Shown here one piece after another: positions 1 through 11,395 of a DNA stretch of 64,000 nt. The notes under the pieces are model-generated. The model searched no databases, was not told the origin of the DNA, and was given only the letters and a program-made list of their open reading frames with translations. Made by a program: the position numbers and the translations under genes. How positions within the stretch are numbered: the first letter of the stretch is position 1; every line of letters starts with the position of its first letter. Origin of the DNA: Aquarana catesbeiana (lineage: Eukaryota > Chordata > Amphibia > Anura > Ranidae); NCBI RefSeq assembly GCF_042186555.1, contig NC_133328.1, positions 613,968,768 to 614,032,767 on the forward strand. The letters run 5' to 3'.

Positions 1-379
1 TGTTCTAGGGCTATTTTTACTTCTGGTTGAATGTTTATAGGCAATTTTTAGGCTATTTTCTCTTCTTGTTGAATGTTCTTGGGCTATTATTTTAGGCTAT
101 TTTCTCTTCTAGTTGAATGTTCTTACACTTTTGTTTTAGGCTATTTCATCTTCTGGTTGAATGTTTTTAGGCTATTTACTCTTCTTGCTAAATGCTCTTG
201 GGCTATTTTCACTTCTGGATGAATGTTCTTAGGCTAATATTTTAGGCTGTTTTCTCTTCTGGTTGAATGTTCTTGGGTTATTAGTTTAGGCTATTTTGTT
301 TTCTGGTTGAATGTTCTTGGGCTATTGTTTTAGGCTATTTCATCTTCTGGTTGAATGTTCTTAGGATATTGTTTCAGAC
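1..379. repeat. ~30-bp minisatellite, left block
   Basis: This is a degenerate tandem array built on a unit reading roughly 'ttaggctattttctcttctgg' followed by 'ttgaatgttc'. Unit length varies around 30-34 bp, with substitutions and small indels. The array runs off the left edge of the window and resumes at about 960 after a MITE and a short spacer. No coding capacity is credible. Confidence 0.9.
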
Positions 380-816
380 TAATGCCCCGTACACACGGTC
401 GGACTTTGTTCGGACATTCCGACAACAAAATCCTAGGATTTTTTCAGACGGATGTTGGCTCAAACTTGTCTTGCATACACACGGTCACACAAAGTTGTCG
501 GAAAATCCGATCGTTCTAAACGCAGTGACGTAAAACACGTACGTCGGGACTATAAACGGGGCAGTGGCCAATAGCTTTCATCTCTTTATTTATTCTGAGC
601 ATGCGTGGCACTTTGTCCGTCGGATTTGTGTACACACGATCGGAATTTCCGACAACGGATTTTGTTGTCGGAAAATTTTATAGCCTGCTCTCAAACTTTG
701 TGTGTCGGAAAATCCGATGGAAAATGTGTGATGGAGCCTACACACGGTCGGAATTTCCGACAAGGTCCTATCACACATTTTCCGTCGGAAAATACGACCG
801 TGTGTACGGGGCATTA
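380..816. mobile_element. Palindromic MITE, 'tgccccgtacacacg' family (copy 1)
   Basis: The termini are inverted repeats: the left end reads taatgccccgtacacacg and the right end is its complement ending ggggcatta. The outermost TA may be a TA target duplication. The interior holds further nested inverted segments around 'tccgacaacaaaatcc' and its complement. It encodes nothing. It is very similar to the copy at 24057-24496 in the opposite orientation, which suggests fairly recent activity. The superfamily is uncertain: Tc1/mariner-like if the target is TA, PIF/Harbinger-like if TWA. Confidence 0.88.
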
Positions 817-959
817 GTGTAGATAGCATACCCCAGCTCGACTGCGACTGGTGCTCAGGCTGGGAGGTTCTGTCCCCAGTATATCAGATTCACGTGCAAG
901 AATCCGGCAATTTTGTAAACTCTTTGTTACAAAATCATTATTGTCTACATTTCAGCGTA
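817..959. other. Non-repeated spacer between minisatellite blocks
   Basis: About 140 bp separate the MITE from the right minisatellite block. They share no obvious unit with the array, and I see no gene or motif in them. Confidence 0.6.
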
Positions 960-1680
960 TACTGTGTGTAAAATGCTTTTCAGACTATTTTCTCTTCTGG
1001 TGAAATGCTCTTATATTATTTTAGTGTATCTTCTCTACTTGTTAAATGTTTTTAGGCTATTTCATCTTCTGGTTGAATGTCCGTAGGCTATTTATTATTC
1101 TTGCTGAATGTTCTAGGGCTATTTTTACTTCTGGTTGAATATTCGTAGGCAATTTTTAGGCTATTTTCTCTTCTTGTTGAATGTTCTTGGGCTATTATTT
1201 TAGGCTATTTTCTCTTCTAGTTGAATGTTCTTACACTTTTGTTTTAGGCTATTTCATCTTCTGGTTGAATGTTCTTGGGTTATTCGTTTGGGCTATTTTC
1301 TTTTCTGGTTGAATGTTCTTGGGCTATTGTTTTAGGCTATTTCATCATCTGGTTGAATGTTCTTAGGCTGTTTTCACTTCTGGTTGAATGTTCTTAGGCT
1401 ATTATTTTAGGCTGTTTTCTCTTCTGGTTGAGTATTCTTAGGCTGATGTTCAGGCCATTCTCACTTCTGGTTGAATGTTCTTAAGCTATTTTTTAAACTA
1501 TTTTCTCTTTTTGTTTAATGTTCTTAGGTTATTATTTTAGCCTATTTTCTCCTCTGGTTGAATGTTCTTCGGCTATGGTTTAGGGCTATTGCATTGTCTG
1601 TTCTTAGTTTATTTTCTCTTCTTGTTGAATGTTTCTAGGCTTTTTTCTCTTCTGGTTGAATATTCTTACACTATTATTTA
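960..1680. repeat. ~30-bp minisatellite, right block
   Basis: This is the same unit as the block starting at 1. The segment from about 1107 to 1265 is almost base-for-base the same as 1-165, including its idiosyncratic variants, so the array has a higher-order duplication as well as the basic unit. Confidence 0.9.
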
Positions 1681-1724
1681 AAGGGGTTGTAAACCCTTGT
1701 GTTTTTTCACCCTAATGCATCCTA
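1681..1724. repeat. Truncated end of an interspersed repeat
   Basis: The sequence 'aaaggggttgtaaaccc' followed by 'cctaatgcatcctatg' resembles the terminal part of a common frog non-autonomous element. The other end is absent because the sequence passes directly into the next minisatellite. Confidence 0.45.
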
Positions 1725-1905
1725 TGGAGGCACTGATAATGAGGCACTGATGGGCACTGATTGGCAGCACTGATGAGCACTGATAGGTGGCACTGGTAGG
1801 CACTGATTAGCAATACTTATGGGCACTGATAGATGGCACTGGTGGGCATGGATTTGCAGCACTGGAGGGCACTGATTAGCAGCACTGGTTGGCACTTAGG
1901 GGGCC
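1725..1905. repeat. 'ggcactgat' minisatellite
   Basis: This is a degenerate array of units around 'ggcactgatgggcactgat' with insertions of 'ggcag' and 'ggtgg'. The same unit recurs at 6945-7035 and, in reverse complement, at 59080-59425. Confidence 0.85.
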
Positions 1906-3400
1906 GATGTCCCTCTAACAGAAGCCGGTTACCGGCTTTATTCTTTTCTTCACGCTTCAAAATTGTGGTAAAAAAATTAAATTTTTTAAAGATTTGTTAT
2001 GCCACATAGAAAATACCTTGGGTGTTTCCACGGTTTCAGGGTCTCAAGGAATGTGATAGGTACTCAGGAAATTAGATGCGTAAGTTATGCCGCTTGAAGG
2101 TGCTCCTTGAATTTTTGGTTCCTATATGCAGCTAGGTTGACAACAACCAGTTAAAAACTTTGTGTAAAAAAAAAAAAAAAAAAAAACATTTTTATTTTCT
2201 TTCCGCATTTTGCAAAACTTGTGGCAAAAAAGGCGCCTCTTTTTCTCCTGCCATTGCACTTCTGGGCCTTAAGAAATATGATAGGTAGTCAACAAATTAG
2301 ATGTGTAATTCATGAGGAAGTCCCGACCACAACACCATCTGCCTGGAGTCTGCATGTTCTCCCTGTGCCTGCGTGGGCTTCCTCCGAGTAATGCGGTTTC
2401 CTCCCACACTCTAAAAGACATGCCGGTAGGTTAATTGGGACTGCAATGGCCGAAACATGTTAGCATTTTGTACTGTTTCTATGCTATGTAGCTAATAAAG
2501 ATTAATAAGAGGAGCACTGAGTTGCCGGCTTCGTTCTACAGTGGACTTTATTGCATGGGTCCACGTACACCCCAGCCTGTGCACTGGTCTTCAGCATATT
2601 CACTTCAGACACAAGCAGTGGAGCTGGGGTGTGTTTTTTGCTTTCAGATGTATAATTTATGTCCTTTGAAATCCTGAAGGCATTCCTTGGATTTTGGGCC
2701 CCTCTATGCATCTAGACTGTAAATAACAGACATGTGGTATCCCCATATTTGGAAGGAGTTGAAAAATGTGTTTTGGGGTAAATTTGGGGTATAATTGTAA
2801 ATATGCCCATAATGTGTGTGAGAAATAACTTATTAAGATAAAAACTTTGTGAAAAAAAATTGTGGCAAAAAATACAACTTCAAAAAACTCACCATGGCTT
2901 TTACCAAGTACCTTGGATAGCCTTTTTTTTTCCAAAAATGGTCGTTATGGGGGCGTACTATCCTGGCATTTTAGGGTCTCGGGAAATGAGATAATACATC
3001 AAGGTGGATACATTTCATATAGACTAAATAATATATAATTATTTTTTATGTTTTTTTTTAACCAAATAAATGTATCAGAATACATTTTAGTCTACATTCA
3101 TGTAGAGAGATTATTTATTTGCAACACTTAATAACAGAAACAAAGAAAAACTGTTTTTTTTTTCATAATTTTTGATCTTTTTTTCTTTATATAATAAAAA
3201 ATAAATTACCCAGTGGTAATTAAATACCCAAAGAAAGCTCTATCTGTCTACAAAAAAAAAAATAACATTAATTTGGGTACAGTGTTGCATGATTGAGTAA
3301 TTGTCATTCAAAGTATGACAGTGCTGAAAACTGAAAAATGGTCAGGACAGAAGAGGGGTTTCACATGGCGGTTAAATTTTCACAATGTTTACGATACAAA
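1906..3400. repeat. Old interspersed repeat debris
   Basis: The stretch is AT-rich with several homopolymer runs and no gene. It contains recurring phrases such as 'aaaataccttgg', 'ggtctc.ggaaatg' and 'gataggtagtca' that appear two or three times within it, so it is probably a composite of a diverged frog repeat family. Its end (about 3215-3340) resembles part of the TTAA element at 26542-27473 ('aaagaaagctctat' and the following bases). A short inverted repeat lies near 1920 ('aagccggttaccggctt'). Confidence 0.5.
2336..2442 (+). repeat. Partial copy of a SINE/LINE-tail-like repeat
   Basis: The sequence 'tgcatgttctccctgtgcctg' and following bases, 'tttcctcccacactc' and 'gacatgccggtaggttaatt' match the first half of the longer copy at 53626-53890. 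The 3' half is missing. This motif block is common in vertebrate interspersed repeats, but I do not assign a class from memory. Confidence 0.6.
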
Positions 3401-6400
3401 CAGATTCATTACTTTTTATCGTTGGTTTTAGCAGCTGTCACCATTAGTTTGCAGCTTAACAGATATAATGATCTGATTACAAGGAAAAATGCAAATGTAT
3501 CTATTATCTCACCTGCATTATTGCTGACATTGAATTCTGTAGCCACAAGTATTTATGTACAATGCTTATAAAGATCTTTAATTCCTTGTACCACCAGGAG
3601 CAAATAGGACCTAAACTATGTGAATTGTTTGTTGTGTATTTGGCTACATCCACACGGGGGATTATACTGCAATTCCAGAAGGAAGTATCTGCCTATTCCT
3701 GCATCTGTAATGACAGGTGTGTGCAAATACAGTAGCTGTGGCCACTCAGCCCAGGTAGTGCAGTGACAGGTTGAAGGTGGCGGCCTTAACCAGCTGTGAT
3801 TGTGGCTGGATGCACACAGGATGTGTCCAGCCATGATCATTGCAGGTAGTTACCAATGTGTGAACACTCACAAATAGTTATCTCTAAGTTGATGAGATGA
3901 GACTATGTTGACGTCTCCTTGCCCATAACCCTGACCCGGTGGCTGTGAAGGTCTGTGGCCAGGGCGCTTATTGGAATCTGGAAGCCCCCTTTTAAAATAA
4001 GAGGGCCTTCAGCTGCCGCCCCCCATCCCTATGTGAATGAGTAAGGGATACCCCTACTCATTTACAAAAAAATAATAATAATAATTTAGAATTAAAGGGA
4101 CCCAAACATTTGAGTCTTTTATTAAAAAAAAATTAAATCCCCCAAAAAGTCCCTCATTAAAAATCCATTGTCAATCACGATGCCCGCTGCCACCTACCGA
4201 AATGTAAAACCCAATGCACATGACCAGTCTTAACTGTACTGCTGGCCTATATAAGGGAAGGGGTAGGGATAGTAGTGATAACATTAACAAAATATCATGT
4301 TCCAGGGTTGATTCAGCCAACTGCATGTGCTTAATGTAAAATTAAAATTAAATGAAAAATCAAGTTTAATGTACTATAGGTACTCACTTAACAACCAGGT
4401 CCCGTTCCAGCGACCAGGTCGTTAAACGAACTGGTTGTTAAACGTGGAGCCACAAGTTATCAATATTTTAGGCATTCTTAACTACTGTACTATACTGTAT
4501 TGTGAAAAAAAGGTCTAAACACAAAACTCCAGTTCAATAACGTTGTTTAAATTTGCATAAGTACAGAACACAAATGAAAATTCTGTACTGTACTGTACAA
4601 TAGTAGTAAATAAGTGATATTGCGCTAAGTGCATATAGAGTGAATTAAAATATGTAAGTGACACGGATGATCCGTGACCGACAGCAGCTTACACAACAAT
4701 ATACACTTCAAACGTGTAGCGCTGTCAAACCATGACCTTAATGATCACAGTGCAAAAAAAAAAAAAAATCTAAAAAAAAAATATTATTAATAATAATAAA
4801 AATGTCCCAATTCCACATCCATAAAGTGAACTCAAAATGTGTGCTGCTCCAATGTTCAATTGGTGAAGACACCCAGTGCTCCCCACAGGATAGACAGGGT
4901 AAGTTTATCTGCTTACCAGATATGAAGACCCTCCAGGGTCTATCTGCACATTAGTGAGCTTTCACCCCTCACTATGGGCTCAACCGCATCCACTACCCAG
5001 CCTGCTTCATTGGATTCCACAGGTGTATATTCCACAGCTATCATCAGTTAAGGAAACTCCAGAGTCCGGTCACACATTCAGCATATGAAAGAGGAAGATG
5101 AACTCATTGTGCAACATTCATTTTAAAAGCACACAGGAGTTTATTAAAAGTTGTACTTACAATAAAAACGATAAAATTAGGCTCAAAATGGAAACATTCG
5201 TTTGTCCAGCACCCTCCACAAGTGTTCGGATGTCACCGCTGCTCCGTGCCTAGCCTGAGGAGTATTTGTATTATGATGTATAGATTTGTAGTGTCTATTT
5301 TGTTTTGTATAGAGTTTGCTTTGCTACAAAACTCCTGAAGAAGCCGCAAACTTGGCAAAACATGTTGAGAATGTAAGAGTAGCATGTAGCATGAAATATG
5401 CGGATTTAGTTATGTACTGTTAAATGAAACCAGAATATGGCTATTGGTTTTTAATCTGTTTTTAATGAACTAAATAAAATGGATTGTTGATTTTTATTCT
5501 TGTGTAATAATTGAGCACCCTAAAAGTCCAGTTTTTGAACAATTTTCTATTTAATTCTTGGGATGTGGTGCAAAATATAAACCTTCTCCTACCCATACCG
5601 CGCACTGGATACATTGACAAATATGTCATTGCTCAAATGTGGGCAGACGCCATATTAGAGTAGTGATGTCACTGATATCTCCACCCCTTTGCTGACGTGG
5701 CCAGAGATTGCTAGTAGTTGCAACGGACTCAACGGGTGCCAGCACCCACCGCTTCCTTGTAAACAATTGATAGCGGGAAGCTCTCATATATAGAAGTACT
5801 GAGTAGAAACACACTGAGACAATTTTCCTAGGGACAAAAAATACATGGGCCAGGTTATGCTGCTGGTTATGGCCTGAGAATGAACAGAAGTGAATGGTTT
5901 CTCTTAGAGCAGCATTAATTCAATGTTAACATTAACAAGGGATTATAGAAAATAATGCAGAGGCAGCTATCTCAATCATTCAGCACTTTTTTTTCCTCCT
6001 GCACGGCAGCACAGACATGTTTCCAAAAAACAAGAGTGCATTGGAAAAGATGGAGATCAAGAGGCCATAATAGCTCAGTGGGGTATGATGTGTGACTGGA
6101 CAATGCCGGAAGGGAATGAAGAAAGAGAACAAGGTGGATTAGCATCTATTCCCTCCCACACAACATTGCCCAAGCTTTTTGTCTTCCCCTAAAAAGCTAC
6201 ATTGGAATCTGCAAAATTATGGTTTTATGGATACTGACTAAACAGCTACCTGGCATTTATTTGCTAAGGTGAATAACAACAAAGTACAACCAGGCAGTAT
6301 ATAGTAAGGTAGGTCAAAACAACCAAAAAGTCCAACCCTGAACCATTCTGAAGTACAGAAGAATAGGGTTGAGCAAACATGACAGCTCTCCATACCAAAT

Positions 6401-6944
6401 AATTTCATATATTTTATATTTTGGCTACACACAATGCATTGGAGTCAATTTGCAAGGGGAATTATGGTGTTTTTTAAGCCTGCAAGGGAAGTCCTCCTTC
6501 CTTCCTTTTTTTGTTGTTTTTTAGCTCTTTTGGTGAAATGTTGCTATTTGATGTGTTTTTCACACAGAGAAGTGTGAAAATAGGAAGTTCATTTTTAAAA
6601 AAACAGTGCATAAGAAGTTTATAGAAATTGTATTTATGTACCGTATTTATGTGTACTGTATGGTGTGCACTGTATTGTCAGTTGATATTTTTAGTATATA
6701 AGAATAACAAAAAATAAGGATAAAAAAACAAATACATTCTTGGGTACTGTGTCTTTACATTTTTTAAGTTACTACTTCTTGCACCTTTTTTTCTAGAACA
6801 TAGTGGAACTTCGCCCTCTTAATCAACATTGAGTATTTTGAATCTTTATGCTGCTAGCTTTAGTTAATAGATAGGAAAGTAAATTTATATTTACTTGTTG
6901 TTTTAACTATTTGCCTACTGGGCATTTTTACCCCCTTCCTGGCA
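3401..6944. other. No gene seen; diverged repeats and microsatellites
   Basis: I see no supported gene in about 3.5 kb. The segment 3930-4190 is a diverged relative of 37430-37680; both share 'cttattggaatctggaagc' and a downstream 'atgaatgagta'. There are short A-runs near 4757, an ATA-rich patch near 4780, and a small palindromic segment near 4430. A motif near 5330, 'cctgaagaagccgcaaac' followed by 'aaacatgttgag', resembles one seen in many amphibian repeats. The short open frames here have no recognisable domains. Confidence 0.5.
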
Positions 6945-7035
6945 CTAATAGACAGAACTGAAGGGCACTGAGAGGCGACACCGATTAGGAGGCACTGATA
7001 GGCGGCACTAATGGGCACTGATTGGCAGCACGGAT
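6945..7035. repeat. Short 'ggcactgat' minisatellite
   Basis: Units such as 'aggcactgataggcggcact' repeat four to five times. It is the same family as 1725-1905. Confidence 0.75.
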
Positions 7036-7116
7036 TGTCAATCAAGAGATTTTTACATACCATGTTCACCAAAAGCAGAACATATTTTAGGCAGAATTCA
7101 CTTGCAAGGGCCTTAT

Positions 7117-7546
7117 TGTCAGAAACCATGAACCAGACTGAGACAGAAGTGCAGTTAAATCTCACTTGTTTAATAATAATAAAAAAAGTTACAGAGTAAA
7201 CGTAGTCAAAACATACAAAACATAGCCAGAGTTCAGAAACTGGGACGGATTGTCAGACAAGTCAAAACGTCAGGGAGCCAGAGAAGAGCGTAGTAGAACA
7301 GCAAGCAGCATCTGGAGCCAGAAGGAATGTCAGCCAAGCAAGTCTTTAACAGGAACACAGGAAAGCGTCTCTAGAGATGTGGCCAGGTCGAAGGCAGAGA
7401 TCATCTTGGCTGGACGGCTTCAGTAGGCAGGACTGACAAGCAGGATATCACCAACAGGTGAGTCACTGTGGAGAGATAGGAGATGGCAATTAGCCGACAG
7501 CTGAGCGGCCAGCTTTGAGAAGGAAGGGCTGAACCCAGCCCTGACA
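7117..7546 (-). repeat. Gypsy 3' LTR
   Basis: This 430-bp LTR begins TGTCAG and ends CTGACA. It is flanked internally (7547-7570) by a purine-rich tract on the minus strand, 'gaggagggggtac', the expected polypurine tract. It matches the interrupted 5' LTR (14980-15231 plus 21669-21834) with scattered substitutions and small indels. Confidence 0.92.
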
Positions 7547-8640
7547 GTACCCCCTCCTCAATGACCCCTCCCGCTCGGAGGACCACCAGGATTGAGGGGA
7601 AAACATCCGAGAATGAGACCCAAGAGCATTCCTCCGGACCGTACCCTTTCCAATGCACCAGGTATTGTATTCGCCCACGGAACTTACGGGAGTCAACAAT
7701 GGACTGTACTTCATACTCCTCATGGTTCTCAACCTGTACAGGGTGAGGATGTGGCACCGAGGTGGTAAAGCAGTTGCAGACCAAAGGTTTTAATAAGGAG
7801 ACATAAAATACATTTGAGATACGCATATTAGAAGGAAGGTCTAATGCGTAAGCCACTGGGTTAATCCTGTGAAGAAAACAGAAAGACCCAATAAACCGAG
7901 GTGCGAACTTCAGAGATGGAACACTAAGTCGGAGGTTGCGACATGACAGCCAGACCCTGCACCCAACCTTGTAATAAGGTACAGGCAGGCGTCTGCGGTC
8001 AGCATGGAGTCTATACCTATCATTGACATGTCGCAAAGCCTCCTGGACTTGTGCCCAAGTGGAACGAAGACCACAAAGATGCTCCTCTAACGCAGGAATA
8101 CTCTGCGGAACAAATGAGTCAGGCAACATGGAAGGTTGGAAAACATAGTTCGCCATAAACAGGGACAATTGGGAAGCAGAATTCAAGGTACTATTGTGAG
8201 CAAACTCCGCCCACGGTAAGAGATCTGACCAGTTGTTATGATGGTCAGAAATATAGCAACGTAGTAATTGCTCCAAGTACCGATTGGCTCGTTCTGCGGC
8301 CCCATTAGACTGCGGGTGATACGTAGAGGAGAAAGCAAGCTGAATCCCCAACTGTGCACAAAGGGCTCACCAGAACAGGGACACAAACTGACTACCCCTG
8401 TCTGAGACAATCACCTTGGGTAGCCCATGTAAGCGAAAGATCTCCCAAGCAAAAATGGAAGCCTGTTCCTTTAGAAGTGGGCAACTTCTTAAGTGGAATA
8501 CAATGAGATATTTTCGAGAATCGGTCAACCACCATAAGGATAACTGTGTTGCCCTGGGAGTTGGGTAACTCCACAATGAAATCCATATACAGGTGGGTCA
8601 AGGGCCTCTCTCCATTGGGTATGGGTGGTAGGAGGCCCAC
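7401..8640 (-). pseudogene. Gypsy pol: integrase core, C-terminal region and chromodomain
   Basis: In retroelements this integrase inserts the cDNA into the host genome. The catalytic core is visible over about 8300-8640 in two overlapping frames: the first aspartate in 'YMDFIVELP', the second in 'VSDRGSQF', and the glutamate in '[14 protein letters not shown]'. One or more frameshifts lie near 8350-8410. A long open stretch (8351 down to 7401) then carries the integrase C-terminal region and a chromodomain-like segment with '[15 protein letters not shown]', the hallmark of chromoviruses, which in family members can direct insertion to marked chromatin. The frame runs across the polypurine tract about 48 codons into the 3' LTR. 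Upstream it is broken by a MITE at 8660-9089. Confidence 0.9.
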
Positions 8641-8659
8641 TGGACAGTGTCTTGGAGTC

Positions 8660-9089
8660 TAATGCCCCGTACACACGATAGGATTTTCCCACGGAAAATG
8701 TTCTATGCGAGCTTGTTGTCGGAAATTATGACCATGTGTAGGCCCCATCGGACATTTTCCATCGGAATTTCCGTCACACAAAATTGAGAGCTGGTTCTCA
8801 AATTTTCCAACAACAAAATCCGTTGCCGTAAATTCCAATTGTGTGTACACAATTCCGATGCACAAAGTTCCACGCATGCTCGCAATCAAGGAGAAGAGCC
8901 ACACTGGCTATTGAACTTCATTTTTCTCGGCTCGTCGTACGTGTTGTACGTCACCGCGTTCTTAATATTCGGAATTTCCAACACGATTTGTGTGACTGTG
9001 TGTATGCAAGACAAGTTTGAGCCAACATCCATCGGAAAAAAAATATGGATTTTGTTGTCGGAAAATCCTATCGTGTGTACAGGGCATTA
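8660..9089. mobile_element. Palindromic MITE, 'tgccccgtacacacg' family (copy 2), nested in gypsy integrase
   Basis: Terminal inverted repeats read taatgccccgtacacacg at the left and the complement at the right, with TA at both edges. The gypsy integrase frames stop at the left edge and the zinc-binding region resumes at the right edge, so the MITE arrived after the gypsy element. It has no coding capacity. It is closest to the copy at 62935-63349: both read 'cgatagg' after the terminal motif and share the internal phrase 'gaagagcc.cactggctattgaac'. Confidence 0.9.
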
Positions 9090-9740
9090 CTCTGAGCACA
9101 CACAGAACGGGCAGCTATAAAGGCAGTTACGTCAGCACGTAGACTAGGCCACCAGAATTATTGGGAAATGGCCCAAAAGAGTTGATTCTTCCCAGGGTAG
9201 CCAGCAGCTTTGGGAGAATGGTAAGTCTGGAGCAGGGCAGTACGGAGACTCTCTGGGACAAAGCAGCGGTCACAAGGTTTCTCAGGAGAAGCATGAACCT
9301 GAGCAGCAAGAATTTTGTCACCCAAAGGAGAAATGAGACTGGTGTGAACCGTAGCCAGAATACGATCAGAAGGAATCACAGGAACCGACTCCATCTTGGA
9401 AGTGGAGGAAAATTGTTGCGACAAAGCGTCAGCCCTTACATTCTTAGTACCGGGTAAGAATGAAACAATGTAATTGAAACTAGACAAGAAAAGAGCCCAT
9501 CGCGCCCTTCTGGGAAAGAGGCGTTTAGCCTCAGACAAGAATGTGAGATTCTTATGGTCAGTAAGAATGAGAACCGGCACAGTGGTACCTTTGAGGAGAT
9601 GTCTCCTTTCTTTCAGAGCTAAAATGATTGCTAACAGCGCTCTGTCACCAATCTGCACTCCGCAGGCGACAATTTCTTGGAAAAGTAGCCACAAGGATGC
9701 ATATTGTTGAGATAAACCACCACACATAACTGCAACAAAT
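9090..9740 (-). pseudogene. Gypsy pol: RNase H and integrase zinc-binding region
   Basis: The open stretch 9727-9158 encodes the end of the RT/RNase H module and its tether: 'GDRALLAI', 'LILTDHKNLTFLSEAKR', 'PRRARWALFLSSFNY' and 'PGTKNVRADALS' are the standard gypsy RNase H blocks. RNase H removes the RNA strand during reverse transcription. It continues into the N-terminal integrase region ('HSPKAAGYPGKNQLFWAIS', degenerate). The sequence then shifts frame and reaches the MITE at 9089. The upstream junction near 9727 is abnormal: the polymerase is missing between its catalytic motif and this block. Confidence 0.88.
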
Positions 9741-10411
9741 CTTGGAGGACATTGTTAATAAATTCCTGGAAAACTTCAAAGGCCAAAAGGTATTACAAGG
9801 TACTCATAATGGCCTGTTCTGGAATTAAACATAGTTTTCCACTCGTCGCCCTCCTTAATCCTCGCAAGATTGTATGGCCCTCTCAAATCAAGCTTCGTGA
9901 AAACCGTTGCTCCCTTGAGGTGGTCAAATAACTCCATAATCAATGGAATCAGATAGGCATTCTTAATCGTGAAATGATTGAGACTCCGATAATCAATACA
10001 AGGTCTCAGTTCACCACTCTTCTTCTTCACAAAGAAGAAACCAGCACCAGCAGGAGACAAGGATTTGCGGATGAAACCTCGAGAAAGTGCATCTGCAACA
10101 TACCCCTCCATGGCCTTATCCTCCAAGACTGACAAGGGGTAAACCCGGCCACGAGGGGGTATGGCACCAGGTTGAAGGTCAATTGCTCAATCATACGACC
10201 GGTGAGGAGGCAAACTACCGGCTTGACCTTTGTCAAAGACATCGCTAAAATCGCGGTACTCCTCCGGCAGGGAGGAGAGAGAAGAAGTGAAGTGCACAGG
10301 ACCTTGGCTACCTTCTGGAAGCATGTTTACTGCAATGTGGTGACCAGGAGAGAACCTCAGCACGGAGCCAATCAAAAGAAGGGTTGTGCCTCTGTAACCA
10401 AGGATAATCAA
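9741..10411 (-). pseudogene. Gypsy pol: reverse transcriptase, N-terminal half, internally deleted
   Basis: The frames 10411-10187 and 10135-9776 carry the protease-RT linker ('LPEEYRDFSDVFDKG') and the RT fingers and palm: '[20 protein letters not shown]', '[17 protein letters not shown]', '[20 protein letters not shown]' and '[11 protein letters not shown]'. Downstream the reading continues in another frame to a degenerate catalytic block that reads Y-L-N-N where Y-L-D-D is expected, and then jumps straight into the RNase H approach. The rest of palm, thumb and connection, on the order of 100 residues, is missing. Substitution of both catalytic aspartates and the deletion make this polymerase inactive. 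Confidence 0.88.
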
Positions 10412-10763
10412 TAACCAGCGGAAACTTAGGTGAGGAAATAACTTAGCATTGGATTATCTCATGGTGAAGAGCCCCTAAGGAAATGGACAACGGAACAGTC
10501 TCATGAGTCACATCGGCAGGCTGTAGAGATCTCCTGTCAAGAGCCTCAATGGCAAGTGGACTGTCACACAGCTGCAGCAGAATCGAGTGCTTTGATTCAA
10601 AGGCAGAATCAATGAACAGGCCTGCAACCCCAGAGTCGATTAGAGCCTTTATCTCGATGGACAACTCAGCCCAAGAAAGGGTAACTGAAACCAGGGGCTT
10701 ATTCTTCTGGATAACTGGGGACGAAACAACGCCACCTAAGGTCTGTCTGTGACAGGACCTCAA
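10412..10763 (-). pseudogene. Gypsy aspartic protease region
   Basis: The frame 10763-10443 contains 'IKALIDSGVAGLFID', matching the D-S/T-G active site and flanking strand of gypsy proteases that process the Gag-Pol polyprotein. The segment 'ALHHEIIQC' toward the end fits the usual protease C-terminus. The stop at 10443 separates it from the RT linker, so the polyprotein is no longer continuous. Confidence 0.8.
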
Positions 10764-11390
10764 GGGTCAGGCGTTCCCTGGACTCGTAGGACAAGACTTC
10801 AAAAAGTGACTTGCCTGACCAGAATAAAGGCACAATCTCTCCCTCCTCCTAAGGGTTCTCTCATCCACAGTGAGACGCGTGAAGCCCAAGTGCATAGGTT
10901 CATCTTCACTGATCGACTCGGTACCAGGAGGCATTGGAGGTGAAGGAGGCAAGGGTGGAACTGCAAAGCTCGGAGACAAATATACAGGAGGCTTCCACAA
11001 GCGCTCCTTAAAAGAGAGTCTTTCTCTGAGTCTGGAGTCAATGAGGATGGTAAATGTGATCAACTTCTCCAGCTCAGTGGGTATATCTCGGGGTGCTATC
11101 TCATCCTTGATGGTATCTGAGAGACCATGAGAAAACACAGCCACAAGGGCCTCATTGTTCCAAGCAACCTCTGCTGCCAGAGTACGGAATTCAATGGCGT
11201 AATCAGCAACAGTTCTCGTACTCTGTTTGATGGACATGAGGCACTTGGCAGCAGAAGCTGAGCTTGCAGGAACGTCAAATACCCTTTTAAAGGAAACCAC
11301 AAACTCAGGGTAACTCAAGACAACAGATTTTTGCCTCTCCCATAGAGGGTTTGCCCAGGCCAAGGCTCTCTCAGAAAGCAAAGATATCAC
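10764..11390 (-). pseudogene. Gypsy gag, C-terminal two thirds (capsid and zinc knuckle)
   Basis: The frame 11390-10767 begins inside the capsid-like region ('SLLSERALAWANPLWE', 'FKRVFDVP', 'DYAIEFRTLAAEV', 'FSHGLSDTIKDEIAPRD'), followed by a proline-rich linker and a degenerate nucleocapsid knuckle. The knuckle reads C-L-Y-S-G...H...C, so the second cysteine of the CCHC motif is a serine. Gag forms the particle and binds the RNA. The N-terminal part lies at 14603-14966; the two halves were separated by the env-bearing element, whose target duplication GAAAC sits at the junction. Confidence 0.88.
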
Positions 11391-11395
11391 GAAAC

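Noticed and set aside
590..829. Short frames with 'CTHDRNFRQRILLSEN'-type peptides, also at 8659-8904, 23801-24271 and 62908-63135
   Set aside because: They are translations of the palindromic MITE; the same peptide recurs only because the MITE recurs, often on both strands.
3338..3571. 77-codon plus-strand frame with a hydrophobic segment
   Set aside because: It lies in AT-rich repeat debris, overlaps the end of an old TTAA-type element and has no recognisable family.
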